The notes below the pieces were generated by a model that was not told the DNA's origin, searched no databases, and worked only from the letters and a program-made list of their open reading frames with translations. DNA of 37,894 nucleotides from Acidobacteriota bacterium. GTDB taxonomy: Bacteria > Acidobacteriota > Thermoanaerobaculia > Multivoradales > JAHZIX01. Location of the stretch: positions 1 to 37,894 of the forward strand of contig JAXHTF010000048.1 of assembly GCA_034211275.1 (NCBI GenBank), written 5' to 3'. A program made the position numbers and the translations under genes. Positions 1 to 8,135 of the stretch are shown piece after piece (position 1 is the first letter of the stretch; every line of letters begins with the position of its first letter).

Positions 1-13
1 GGGGCTTCGGTAA

Positions 14-42
14 GGGTTTGGGCGGGTGGGCGGGTGGTGGGG
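14..42 (+). repeat. G-run tract with G-quadruplex potential
   Basis: Five GGG runs separated by 1-3 bases (starting at 14, 20, 24, 28 and 32) are followed by GGGG at 39-42. This meets the usual G3N1-7 quadruplex pattern on the plus strand. The rest of 1-216 is G/T-rich GGTG-type low-complexity sequence with no coding frame I can support. It is the leader of the cassette beginning at 217. A folded quadruplex is only a sequence-based prediction. Confidence 0.55.
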
Positions 43-216
43 TGGTGAAGTGGTGAGGTGGCGTGTTGCTTCTTTGATAGATCGCTTTTTATCCTGAGGT
101 TTCTTGTCGGTTGAATCGGATCTCTTGGTGATGGTGTTCTCTTGGTCTGGTTCCGGTCGCGAGCTTCGCATACCGCCACAGGTATCTATTGTCTGTCTCG
201 GCTGTTGGAGGTGTAA

Positions 217-1215
217 GTGGATATCTTGATTCGTGTGTTCGTTTATGGGTTGGTTGCCCTGTTGCCTTATGAAGACGATCAGCTTGATGTGGCCATCCTC
301 AAGAGTGGTGTGTGCCCTCATACGCCCGTGTTTGCAGCAATTGCTACGGATTGTGTCGATTCTAATAATGGAAGGGAGGGTTGCTATAGTGGCGATCCTG
401 ATTCTTTTAATCCTCTGTATGCAGCGGTGTATCTCAACTTTGAGGGTTATCAGATTGAGGTTGAAGGCGTTTCGGGCTCAGTGTCCTTTCAGTCATCTTC
501 CCAATTGAAGACTTCTAAGAGTCCTAAGGCGGGTAAGGAGGCTCGGGACTCTCGCTGGTTGCTGTCGATGAAGAGTCTGCTCGACGTTGGGGGCCTGGAT
601 CGAGACCGGATTTCATCAACCTTGTCTCTTGCAGGTGGAGTAGTGTCAGTCTGCTCTTTGACTACTCTTTATGAGCCATGCCCTGAGGATCCGGCAAGAG
701 TCTGTGATGATGATCGAGCTCCGGTTTTTCATATTTATCGTCCTTCTGATAAGGGGAAGGCTAAGCAGGTGCTTGCAGATCTTGCTGTCTGGCAGAATAC
801 TGTTGCGGGCAATAAGGTTCTGATCAAGGTTAGGGGGGTAGAAGATTCTGTCCCTTGGGAGAGGTCGATAAAGCTTGATCCGTATCCTTGTAATCATGGC
901 AACAAGAAGAGGTGCTTAGATATCTTTTTTGGTGCCCCTCAGAGACCGGATCTTGAGGGTTCTGGGTCCTGTTATCCGGATGACGGAGATCACATGGCAA
1001 GTCATTTTCGCCCCTACTACTCATTGTACGGGATTCCAGGGAATGAAGGTTTTGTCCCGAAGACCACGTGGTGGTCCAGGTGGACCGCTCGAACTGCGCA
1101 TGGGGATTGCTCAGCGCTGGGCGACTGGCTGCTGCCCAATGAGGATATTGTTACAGGGGAAGAGGGTAGCGATGTTTCTAGTGTGAATGCCTGTCCGATC
1201 GTAAGAGGGGGCTAA
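217..1215 (+). CDS. Unrecognised cysteine-rich protein, cassette partner of the subtilase
   Basis: I do not recognise a family with confidence. The 332-residue product starts at GTG, with GGAGG at 207-211 supporting the start. The N-terminus has a short hydrophobic stretch (residues 5-17, containing GLVALLP) that is too short for a clear membrane span, and there is no convincing signal peptide. The protein holds many cysteines spread over its length (near CPHT, CSL, CPEDP, CNHG, CSALGD). A motif HFRPYYSLYG lies in the C-terminal third. The gene ends two bases before the subtilase gene, so the two are almost certainly co-transcribed. Base composition is unlike the neighbours: 361-420 has 24 G+C of 60, against 41 of 60 at 5161-5220. 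This suggests recent transfer. A substrate, inhibitor or partner role for the protease is possible but unproven. Confidence 0.8.
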   Translation: MDILIRVFVYGLVALLPYEDDQLDVAILKSGVCPHTPVFAAIATDCVDSNNGREGCYSGDPDSFNPLYAAVYLNFEGYQIEVEGVSGSVSFQSSSQLKTSKSPKAGKEARDSRWLLSMKSLLDVGGLDRDRISSTLSLAGGVVSVCSLTTLYEPCPEDPARVCDDDRAPVFHIYRPSDKGKAKQVLADLAVWQNTVAGNKVLIKVRGVEDSVPWERSIKLDPYPCNHGNKKRCLDIFFGAPQRPDLEGSGSCYPDDGDHMASHFRPYYSLYGIPGNEGFVPKTTWWSRWTARTAHGDCSALGDWLLPNEDIVTGEEGSDVSSVNACPIVRGG

Positions 1216-1217
1216 TA

Positions 1218-2696
1218 TTGAGGCCTTTCGAGGTTCGGCTGCGCGAGTTTCATTCAAAGCTGCGGGGGTCGCCTAAGGGGTATGTGGAAAGAGCAGTGAT
1301 TGTTCTTCCTAGGGCCGTTCCCGTAGGTTTGATCAATGCAGGTGAAGGTGGGTCTGGAGGCGTTGAGTACAGGATAAGCTTGACTGAGTTGCAAGAAGCG
1401 TTCGATTTTGAGAAGAGCAGACTCCTTCAGCTTTCTGAGGGGTTTGGTTCAGGGTTAGATGTCAGGGAGGAAAGTTGGGTCACAGGAAGTCTGTTGGTGT
1501 CGGCGTCGGTAGACTTTCTCGTGTCGCTAATCGGGCCTGAGGAAATGACGACTGGAGCGTCCGAATATGCGCCGTATAGGGTTCATCCATCAGATCCTTT
1601 TGATGCTGAGCAAGGTGATGAGACCGATAAGGACTTTCTAGGTGTAGTGCCTGAGAAACGCGAGCTACCGGAATCTTCCTTTGCTGGTCCATTTGGTTTG
1701 GTACCCTTTCGTTATTCTCGTCGCAATGAAGTGGCTGGCCCTCTGGGGCTAGATAGCCTTGGTATCTTGAAGCCCGGTGACGGTGTGGTGGTGGCGGTAG
1801 TTGATAGGGGGGTTGAAGGGCACTCGGAATTTGAAGGGCGCTTGTTGGAGGGGAAAGCCTTTGGGAAGGCTGAAGACCCTCACAAGGATGATGGTAAGGG
1901 CCATGGAACAGGCGTTGCGGGTCTTGTCGCCGGCAAGGAGCAGGGGGTAGCACCTTTCGCGAAGATACTTCCTCTCAAGGTTGGGAAAAAGCAATGTGAT
2001 GTCTTTAAGGCCTTTGATCAGGCAATGGCCGAAGGTGTCGACGTGATTTGTTATGCGCGCAACTTCTCGGCGAATGTCGACCCAGTCCTTTGGCGTAAGG
2101 CATGTGAGAGTGTGCTAGCTGCAGGTATTCTGCACGCTGTAGCTCTAGGGAACAAGGGTGGCATGGTAGAGCAGCACTTGCCGCCAGCGAATGTACTTTG
2201 TCCGGCGTTTTGCCCTCCTCCAGTGTCTGCTGTTGGCGCGGGTGGCGTGTCTTCCGCTATGGCTGCTGGTTCGTTCAATCTAGGTGACGAGCGAGCGAGG
2301 TTTGATTGCTCGTTTGGTCCATCGGTCTGGAGCTTGGAAGACTATCAGGACTATCCTTGTGATGAGCCGCTCTTTAGGGGAGATTTTTATCTCCCTGGAG
2401 GAACGAAAGAGGGGGGGGGTCTTTTGACTGCCTTACGCGGCGGCGGAAATAGATTTGGGCGATTTTCGGGATCCTCTGCCGCTGCTGCCTGTCTTGCTGG
2501 TGTCCTAGCAATCTTGGCGCAGAAGAAAGAAGGGGTAGTGGAAGCCACCTCTGATAGGCCCATCAAGATCTTCAAGGCATTGTTGGATTCGGCTGACGAG
2601 ATCAAGATCCGAGTAGGGACGTGTTTCTCGGAGGATTCAGCTAACGAGAGACACGAGCGTCGAGTGAACCCCCCTGAGGCCTACAGAAAGGTTTGA
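1218..2696 (+). CDS. Subtilisin-like (S8) serine protease, apparently cytoplasmic
   Basis: The catalytic triad of peptidase family S8 can be read: Asp196 in VVAVVDRG, His229 in GHGTGVAG and Ser420 in FSGSSAAAA, with oxyanion Asn312 in ALGNKGG. The serine motif departs from the usual GTSMA (it reads GSSAA), but the nucleophile is kept. About 185 residues precede the catalytic domain. They contain no signal peptide or transmembrane segment and resemble no propeptide I know. The start is TTG, two bases after the previous stop, with a purine-rich AGAGGGGG at 1204-1211 as ribosome site. GC is lower than in the genes downstream. Most S8 enzymes are secreted, so a cytoplasmic form next to an unknown partner suggests regulated intracellular proteolysis, for example conflict or defence. 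That role is inference. Confidence 0.88.
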   Translation: MRPFEVRLREFHSKLRGSPKGYVERAVIVLPRAVPVGLINAGEGGSGGVEYRISLTELQEAFDFEKSRLLQLSEGFGSGLDVREESWVTGSLLVSASVDFLVSLIGPEEMTTGASEYAPYRVHPSDPFDAEQGDETDKDFLGVVPEKRELPESSFAGPFGLVPFRYSRRNEVAGPLGLDSLGILKPGDGVVVAVVDRGVEGHSEFEGRLLEGKAFGKAEDPHKDDGKGHGTGVAGLVAGKEQGVAPFAKILPLKVGKKQCDVFKAFDQAMAEGVDVICYARNFSANVDPVLWRKACESVLAAGILHAVALGNKGGMVEQHLPPANVLCPAFCPPPVSAVGAGGVSSAMAAGSFNLGDERARFDCSFGPSVWSLEDYQDYPCDEPLFRGDFYLPGGTKEGGGLLTALRGGGNRFGRFSGSSAAAACLAGVLAILAQKKEGVVEATSDRPIKIFKALLDSADEIKIRVGTCFSEDSANERHERRVNPPEAYRKV

Positions 2697-2791
2697 GGGC
2701 CAGCAAGTAGCTCGAGATCGCTACGCTGTCGCGCGAAGGTTCAGGGTTGGCCTGTGCTAGGCTCGTCTTCCAATTGCCCCGTCCCAAGAGA

Positions 2792-4327
2792 ATGGTCACC
2801 TTGCCGAACCCCCCGGAATCCGCTCGGAGTGCAGCTTCCTTTGCAAGAGTTCCCTACCGCCCCCTCCTAGCCCTAACCCTCCTCTACTTCACCGCCAAGC
2901 TCCTCTTCTTCGCCCTAAACATCGCCGTAGAGCTCCCCCCCGACGAGGTGACTCACCTCAACCGCGCGGACATCTTCGCCGGGAGTTGGGGCGTGCCGGA
3001 TGATGGGCCGGAGACGTTTCGGTATGGGTTGATCGAGGGGGTGCCGTGGCTCTACAACTGGGTTACGGGGCGGGTGCTGAATCTTTTGGGGTGGCTGCCG
3101 GTGGCGGATTGGTTGGTCTTGCGGTTGTTCAACTGTGGGTTGGGGCTGCTGACGGTGCTCTACGGGCTGCGGTGGATCCGGTTGATGACCGGCAACCGGA
3201 TCGTGCACCTCCTCTTCCTAGTCATGATCACCAACGTCCTCATGTTCACCGGGCTGGCGGCGGCGGTGTCGTATGACAACCTGATCAACCTGCTGGCCGT
3301 CCTGGCCCTCTACTACCTCTTCCGCTTCTCCGAAGATCGCTCCGTCTCCACCCTCGCCAAAGGCCAGCTGGCGGTGATTGCGGGGGTGATGACCAAGACC
3401 AGCTTCCTGCCCTTCGCCTTCATTTTGGAGCTCGTGCTCCTGGTGCGGGAGCGCAAGCACCTGCTGGGAGCATGGGGCCATCTCAAAAGAGCGCTCGCGA
3501 AGCCGGAGGAGGGGGCGGCTCCGGAGGTGGTAACGGGGTATCGGAAGCGCATGGCGTGGGTGGTGGTGACGGTGCTGGCGGGGATCTACGCGGCGGGGTT
3601 CTACGGCACCAACGTGTTGGTCTACGGGCATTTGACGCCCAAGGCTGACCAGGTCCTGAGCCTCGAAGAGGCCATGCAGAACCGGATCTTTGCCCGCAAC
3701 TACATCGTGCGCCAGTTCAAAGAGGGGAACCTAAGCTTCGAAGAGGCCATTGCCATGACCCGGGGAATCCACGAGCCGGGCAACGCGCGGCGGGCGCGGA
3801 ATTTGATTGCGGTGGCGCGGGATCCGGGGGCGTTGGCGGCATCGCTCTTGGGGCCCATGGAGTACGCCCGGCGGTGGGTGGTCTTCATGCTCGCCGACGG
3901 CATGGGGTACCACGGGCACCTGGTGATGCGGAAATGGAGCACCAGCCTCTACCCGATGCTGGCCATCCTGCTGGTCACCGCCGTCCTCTTCATCCGCAAA
4001 TGGCAGCCCGACGACGCCGGCGGGGCGTGGACCGGGGCGGCGGTGGTGGCCGGGTTTTATGCTCTGGTGCTGCTGGTGCTGGTGAACTACCGCATCTATC
4101 TCAAATCCGGGATGCTCGACTATGCCCTCCAGGGGCGCTACATCTTCCCGGTGCTCATCCCCATGGCGGGGATCATCAGCTACTACCTCATCGCCTACCT
4201 GCCGCGGCGCAGCCAGGTGCTGGTGGCGCTGCTGGTGGCGGGGTATTTCATCTACGGGGAGCTGCCGTTCTTCCTGGCCCGGGCGGAGGCGTGCTGGTTT
4301 GTCGGAGCGGAGGGGTGCCAGTACTGA
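2792..4327 (+). CDS. DUF2142-like polytopic membrane protein, GT-C type glycosyltransferase candidate
   Basis: The 511-residue protein has roughly ten hydrophobic segments. The first is followed by an acidic loop motif PPDEVTH (Asp51-Glu52, His55). An acidic pair in the first extracytoplasmic loop is characteristic of GT-C glycosyltransferases and of DUF2142 membrane proteins, which use lipid-linked sugars on the outer face of the membrane. I chose the ATG at 2792. A frame-open TTG at 2747 would add 15 non-hydrophobic residues. The gene follows the subtilase cassette but returns to high GC, so it belongs to the host backbone. The next gene downstream is a DPM1-like enzyme that could supply the polyprenyl-phosphate sugar. 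Substrate unknown. Confidence 0.75.
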   Translation: MVTLPNPPESARSAASFARVPYRPLLALTLLYFTAKLLFFALNIAVELPPDEVTHLNRADIFAGSWGVPDDGPETFRYGLIEGVPWLYNWVTGRVLNLLGWLPVADWLVLRLFNCGLGLLTVLYGLRWIRLMTGNRIVHLLFLVMITNVLMFTGLAAAVSYDNLINLLAVLALYYLFRFSEDRSVSTLAKGQLAVIAGVMTKTSFLPFAFILELVLLVRERKHLLGAWGHLKRALAKPEEGAAPEVVTGYRKRMAWVVVTVLAGIYAAGFYGTNVLVYGHLTPKADQVLSLEEAMQNRIFARNYIVRQFKEGNLSFEEAIAMTRGIHEPGNARRARNLIAVARDPGALAASLLGPMEYARRWVVFMLADGMGYHGHLVMRKWSTSLYPMLAILLVTAVLFIRKWQPDDAGGAWTGAAVVAGFYALVLLVLVNYRIYLKSGMLDYALQGRYIFPVLIPMAGIISYYLIAYLPRRSQVLVALLVAGYFIYGELPFFLARAEACWFVGAEGCQY

Positions 4328-4444
4328 CCCAGCCCACGGATCGGTCTTTCCTGGAATCCGTTCAGGCTCCTCTCTCAAGCTGCAACTGGCGGCTCCACTT
4401 CCGTTCTAAACCCTCAAACTTTCCTTTGTCTCTTGCTGGTATGA

Positions 4445-4499
4445 GTCAAGAGCAAGACCCGAGGATGGCCTTGTGCCACCGCAGGGCTTGACTCTTGAC
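4445..4499 (+). repeat. Imperfect inverted repeat in the 280-base gap before the glycosyltransferase
   Basis: The left arm (4445-4460, GTCAAGAGCAAGACCC) pairs with the right arm (4484-4499, GGGCTTGACTCTTGAC) around a 23-base loop, with a one-base bulge on each side. No U tract follows, so a rho-independent terminator is unlikely. It could be a structured leader or an operator. The rest of 4328-4607 shows no gene. Confidence 0.4.
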
Positions 4500-4607
4500 G
4501 CCCTCCGCGTTGAAGGCCCCTGTTTGTCACCAGATTCGGCCCGAACCAGCGTCAGTCCGTTGTGGACGAAACCCTGAGCTCTGAAGAATCTGTCAAGATA
4601 CAGGGCC

Positions 4608-5723
4608 ATGAACGGATCGGAAGGAGCGCGGGCGGAGTCGCCTCGGGAGGCCGAGGTGGAAGCTGCTGGAGACCTGGAGGCTCGGCAGGCTGCGGCCCAG
4701 TCGGTGGAAGCGGGCCTGCGGCTGCTGGTGGCGATGCCGGCGCTGAATGAAGAGAGGACGGTGGGGGAGGTGATCGCCGGGATTCCGGAGAAGATTCCGG
4801 GCATCGCCGTCATCGACGTGCTGGTGGTGGATGACGGGAGCACCGACCGTACCGGGGAGATCGCCCGGGAAGCCGGGGCCAAGGTCCTGCGCCACCCGGC
4901 GCCCCGCGGGGTGGGGGCGGCGTTCCACAGTGCCTTGGGCTATGGCATCGATCAGGGCGCCGACCTCATCGTCAGCATCGATTCCGACGGTCAATTCAAT
5001 CCCGCGGACATTCCCCGGCTGGTGGCGCCGGTGGTAGCGGGGGAGGCGGATTTCGCCACCGCCTCGCGCTTTGCGGATCCCGAGCTGGTGCCGCGGATGC
5101 CGTGGCTCAAGCTGTGGGGCAACCGCATGATGAGCCGGTTGGTGTCGCGGCTGGCGGGGGCGACCTTTTACGACGTCTCCTGCGGCATGCGCTGCTACAG
5201 CCGCCGGGCGGCGCTGCATCTGAACCTGCTGGGGCGCTTCACCTACACCCAGGAAGTCTTCCTCAACCTCGCCTTCAAACAGCTGCGCATCGCCGAGGTG
5301 CCGCTGGAAGTGCGCGGCGAGCGCAGTTTTGGGGAGAGCCGGGTGGCGAGCAACCTGTGGCGCTATGCCTTGCGCACCTCGCAGATCATCTTCCGCTGCT
5401 ACCGCGACTACAACCCGCTCAAATTCTTCGGCTGGCTGGCGCTACTGCTCTTCCTCCCGGGGTTGGGATTGGGTCTCTTCCTGGCGGTGGTCTACTTCGA
5501 GACCGGGAGCTTCTCCCCCTACAAATGGACCGGCTTCGCCGCCGCGGCGCTGACCATTTTGGCGGTGCTGGTCTTCCAGGTGGGGTTGGTGGGAGACCTA
5601 CTCAACCGCCACCGCATCTATCTCGAAGAGGTGCTCTACCGGCAGCGGGACTTGGGGTCCCGGAATTGGGGCCCCCGGAATTCGGGTCCTAGGAATCGGG
5701 GGAGCGGGGACCGGCAGGAGTAG
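4608..5723 (+). CDS. Family 2 glycosyltransferase, dolichol-phosphate-mannose synthase-like, with C-terminal membrane anchor
   Basis: The GT-A fold is shown by VVDDGSTD at residues 73-80 and the metal-binding DSDGQ at 125-129. The N-terminal VAMPALNEER is typical of polyprenyl-phosphate glycosyltransferases. Two hydrophobic segments near residues 277-299 and 311-333 anchor the enzyme. It probably transfers a nucleotide-activated sugar to polyprenyl phosphate on the cytoplasmic face, feeding GT-C enzymes such as the preceding gene. About 35 residues before the fold are low-complexity, and ATG 4608 is the only reasonable start. The tail is odd: the last ~20 residues are a pentapeptide repeat of the type GPRNx, encoded by a 15-bp tandem DNA repeat. 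The gene overlaps the convergent neighbour by 35 bases. Confidence 0.88.
   Translation: MNGSEGARAESPREAEVEAAGDLEARQAAAQSVEAGLRLLVAMPALNEERTVGEVIAGIPEKIPGIAVIDVLVVDDGSTDRTGEIAREAGAKVLRHPAPRGVGAAFHSALGYGIDQGADLIVSIDSDGQFNPADIPRLVAPVVAGEADFATASRFADPELVPRMPWLKLWGNRMMSRLVSRLAGATFYDVSCGMRCYSRRAALHLNLLGRFTYTQEVFLNLAFKQLRIAEVPLEVRGERSFGESRVASNLWRYALRTSQIIFRCYRDYNPLKFFGWLALLLFLPGLGLGLFLAVVYFETGSFSPYKWTGFAAAALTILAVLVFQVGLVGDLLNRHRIYLEEVLYRQRDLGSRNWGPRNSGPRNRGSGDRQE
5654..5698. repeat. Three tandem 15-bp units at the ends of two convergent genes
   Basis: The units are 5654-5668 (GGGGTCCCGGAATTG), 5669-5683 (GGGCCCCCGGAATTC) and 5684-5698 (GGGTCCTAGGAATCG). Because the period is a multiple of three they read as a peptide repeat in the plus-strand gene. 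The minus-strand stop codon lies inside the third unit. Confidence 0.7.
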
Positions 5724-6696
5724 CCGCACGCCGGAGCGCCCAGAAGCCCGGGCCGGCGAGGAGGGTGGTGATGGAGAGGATCAACACCCGGTCCGCCAGG
5801 GCCACGGCGGCGGTGATCTGGGTGTCGATGCCGAGGAACGCCGCGATGCCCACCAGGGCCGCCTCCTTGATGCCCAAACCTCCGGGGGTGATCTGCAGCA
5901 GGAAGCTGAAGTCGCTCACCGCGATGAGCAGCAGGATCAGCGCCACCGGCAGGTCCGCGCCGCTGGCGGCGAAGAGAATCCACAGGCGCGTAGCTCGGAA
6001 GAGCGTCGAGAGGATGTGCAGGACCAGCAGGCCCCAGAGCATGTCGTGGCGCCGGGAGAAGAGAATCCAGGCCTCCCGAGCGGTTTCCAGGCGCTGGCGG
6101 ATGAAGGCCGGGGCGAAGCTCAGCCCATGACCGCCGCGGGCGATGAGCACCGCCACCAGGATTCCGACACCCAAGAACGCTGCCAGCAGAGGCAGGCCGG
6201 TGTTGCCCAGGCGCTCGAGGTTGGTGCTCACCATCACCGCTCCGAAGAGACTGCTGGCGAGCAGGGCGAGGAGGAATTGCGGCGAGGCGAGGGCGGCGAC
6301 CTGCCCCCAGGCGAGCCCGCTGCGCCGCTTGATCACCCCGGCATAGACGGCGAGCCCGGAGAGCGGCACCACCTGGTTGAAGAAGCTGCGCAGCCAGCCG
6401 AGCCAGAAGGCGTCGGAGCGTCCCAGAGTGCCGCCCCAGGCGTAGATCGGCCGCACCAGGATTTCCACCTGCAGCAGGCGGGCGAGGAGGGTGACCAGGA
6501 TCCACCCCGCCACCGCCAGGGGGGAGAGCACCTGCAGCACCTGCTCGCGGCTGAAATCGCCGGCCATCGCTACCGCCACCAGCAAGGCCAATCCCAAGAG
6601 CCAGGAGCCGAGGGCGGTGAGCTGCTGGCGCCGGCGGATGCGGCGGGTCTTGGTCGGGAGCGCCGGCGAGCGCTCTTCGGGAGGGGCCTCGGTCAT
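5689..6696 (-). CDS. YbhN/AglD-like lysylphosphatidylglycerol synthase TM-region family protein
   Basis: The 335-residue product has about seven or eight membrane segments with the family hallmarks: an early FFNQVVPLSG motif and a late QITPGGLGIKEAALVG motif (compare the PGGLGxxE signature of the LPG_synthase_TM / UPF0104 family). Members act in lipid or polyprenyl-glycan transport and in aminoacyl-lipid synthesis. The reaction here cannot be assigned. I start at the ATG at 6696, because the frame is open far upstream but that extension lies over the preceding gene. It is the last gene of a four-gene operon, 5 bases after the methyltransferase-kinase stop. The C-terminus runs into the 15-bp repeats shared with the convergent glycosyltransferase. 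Confidence 0.85.
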   Translation of the reverse strand: MTEAPPEERSPALPTKTRRIRRRQQLTALGSWLLGLALLVAVAMAGDFSREQVLQVLSPLAVAGWILVTLLARLLQVEILVRPIYAWGGTLGRSDAFWLGWLRSFFNQVVPLSGLAVYAGVIKRRSGLAWGQVAALASPQFLLALLASSLFGAVMVSTNLERLGNTGLPLLAAFLGVGILVAVLIARGGHGLSFAPAFIRQRLETAREAWILFSRRHDMLWGLLVLHILSTLFRATRLWILFAASGADLPVALILLLIAVSDFSFLLQITPGGLGIKEAALVGIAAFLGIDTQITAAVALADRVLILSITTLLAGPGFWALRRAATPAGPRSPDS

Positions 6697-6701
6697 GGTC
6701 C

Positions 6702-8135
6702 TCAGAGCTCGTCGAGACGGGGGATCAGCCGCGCCAGCAGGCCTTCGACCCGAGATCGGGTTTCCGCCACCAGTACCGATCCCAGATTCGGCTGACGGTG
6801 CAGCAGTCGATGGCGGGGAGCGGCCAGCTGATAGCGCAGCAGGTGGCGGAGGCCTCCCAGGATGCCGAGAGTGACCTCCCCCAGCGCTCGCGGCCGGTGG
6901 TGCCCGAGGGCCAGCAGAGTCCGGCCCAGGTGCAGACGGTTCTTCCAGCGATAGTGGTTGCCCTGGGGCTCGAAGTCCACCACCCGAAGACGGGGGCCCT
7001 CGGGACCGGTCTCCACCAGCAGGTTGTTGGGGTTGAGGTCCACCACGTCCGCCAGCGCCGTGTCCGATGAAGCGGGCAGGAGCAGCCGTTGCGGGAACTC
7101 CGGCTGGAGCCGGGCTGCTTGGGAGGCCACCACCAACAATTGGGCGGCCAGGCCTCGGCGCAGGTCCGCGGGCCCTCCGGCAAAGTTGAGCAGGGAGTCC
7201 CCTTCGATGCGCGGGAAGGCGAGAGCGCCGTCCTCTGTGCGGGCGATGGGGGGCACCGCCCACGGCACTTGGTTCAGCTGCAGGCCGAGGGTCAGCTCCT
7301 GGTGCTGCGCCAGGGGGCTGTGGAGAGCGCGCTTGAGGAAGAGGGGGCCGGAGGAAGAGGGACGGAAGCGCAGCTCCACCGGCGTGTCTCGGCCGCTCTC
7401 CTGCAGCGGAAGGAGCTGTTGGTGCCGGCTGCCGAAGGTGCGGCCCAGGCGTTCGCCGGCGCCCTTGCCGACCTCCACCAGCGGCAGAGGCGGGGTGGGG
7501 AGGCGGCGTTCCTCCAGCGGCTTGAGGTCCAGGCGCAGGAGCCAGCGGCGGGCGCCGTGGATCCAGAAGCGGCCGGCGACGTCGAAGTCTTCGACTTGCT
7601 CCTCGACGCAGCGCAGCAGATAGAAGAGGTGTTCCTCATCGGTGCGGAAGTAGCGCCGCAGGGCGCGCTGCCAGGCCCAGCGGCCACCTTCGGTGATGTG
7701 CCCGGTCTCGAAATAGAAGCTCCGGCGACAGTGGCTCACCAGATGCTGGAGTACCCGCACCGCCTCGCTCAAGCCCCGCTCCCGCAGGATGTGGTGATGC
7801 ACGGCGCCGTAGAAGACGTGGTCGTAGGTCTCCTGCCAGTCGATGTCGCAGAGATTGCCCTCGATGAAGGCGAAGCGGGGGTCGGCGAGAAGCGCGTCGT
7901 CGACGGTGGAGCGGGCCAGCTCGATGCCGGTGACCCGCTCCACGGCTCCGCGCTCCAGCAGGTGGGCGCTGGTGAGACCGCGGTTGCAGCCGGCGTCGAG
8001 GAAGTGTCCGCCAGGGGGGAGCTGACTGGCCATCACCTCGGCCCGGCCGAGGGTGCGCCGGCCGTGGCGTCGGTGGTAGGTGGCGTCGCCGCCGCGGTAA
8101 CCGCCGTCGCCCGGGATGCTTCGGTCGCCGCTCAT
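6702..8135 (-). CDS. Two-domain protein: class I SAM methyltransferase fused to an APH/RIO-like kinase domain
   Basis: The first ~205 of 477 residues form a class I methyltransferase. The Gly-rich SAM loop is FLDAGCNRG near residues 45-53, followed by an acidic residue after the second strand (TGIELA) and a later FIEGNLCDI. The C-terminal half resembles an aminoglycoside-phosphotransferase or lipopolysaccharide-kinase fold: a candidate Lys in LFLKRA, a catalytic-loop equivalent VVDLNPNN with Asp366 and Asn371, and VVDFEP (Asp387) where kinases have DFG. The usual HxD histidine of the catalytic loop is replaced by Val. The start overlaps the epimerase stop as ATGA, indicating translational coupling. 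Likely role: methylation plus phosphorylation of a glycan or its lipid carrier, capping or decorating a surface polymer. The domain calls are from motifs; the substrate is unknown. Confidence 0.8.
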   Translation of the reverse strand: MSGDRSIPGDGGYRGGDATYHRRHGRRTLGRAEVMASQLPPGGHFLDAGCNRGLTSAHLLERGAVERVTGIELARSTVDDALLADPRFAFIEGNLCDIDWQETYDHVFYGAVHHHILRERGLSEAVRVLQHLVSHCRRSFYFETGHITEGGRWAWQRALRRYFRTDEEHLFYLLRCVEEQVEDFDVAGRFWIHGARRWLLRLDLKPLEERRLPTPPLPLVEVGKGAGERLGRTFGSRHQQLLPLQESGRDTPVELRFRPSSSGPLFLKRALHSPLAQHQELTLGLQLNQVPWAVPPIARTEDGALAFPRIEGDSLLNFAGGPADLRRGLAAQLLVVASQAARLQPEFPQRLLLPASSDTALADVVDLNPNNLLVETGPEGPRLRVVDFEPQGNHYRWKNRLHLGRTLLALGHHRPRALGEVTLGILGGLRHLLRYQLAAPRHRLLHRQPNLGSVLVAETRSRVEGLLARLIPRLDEL

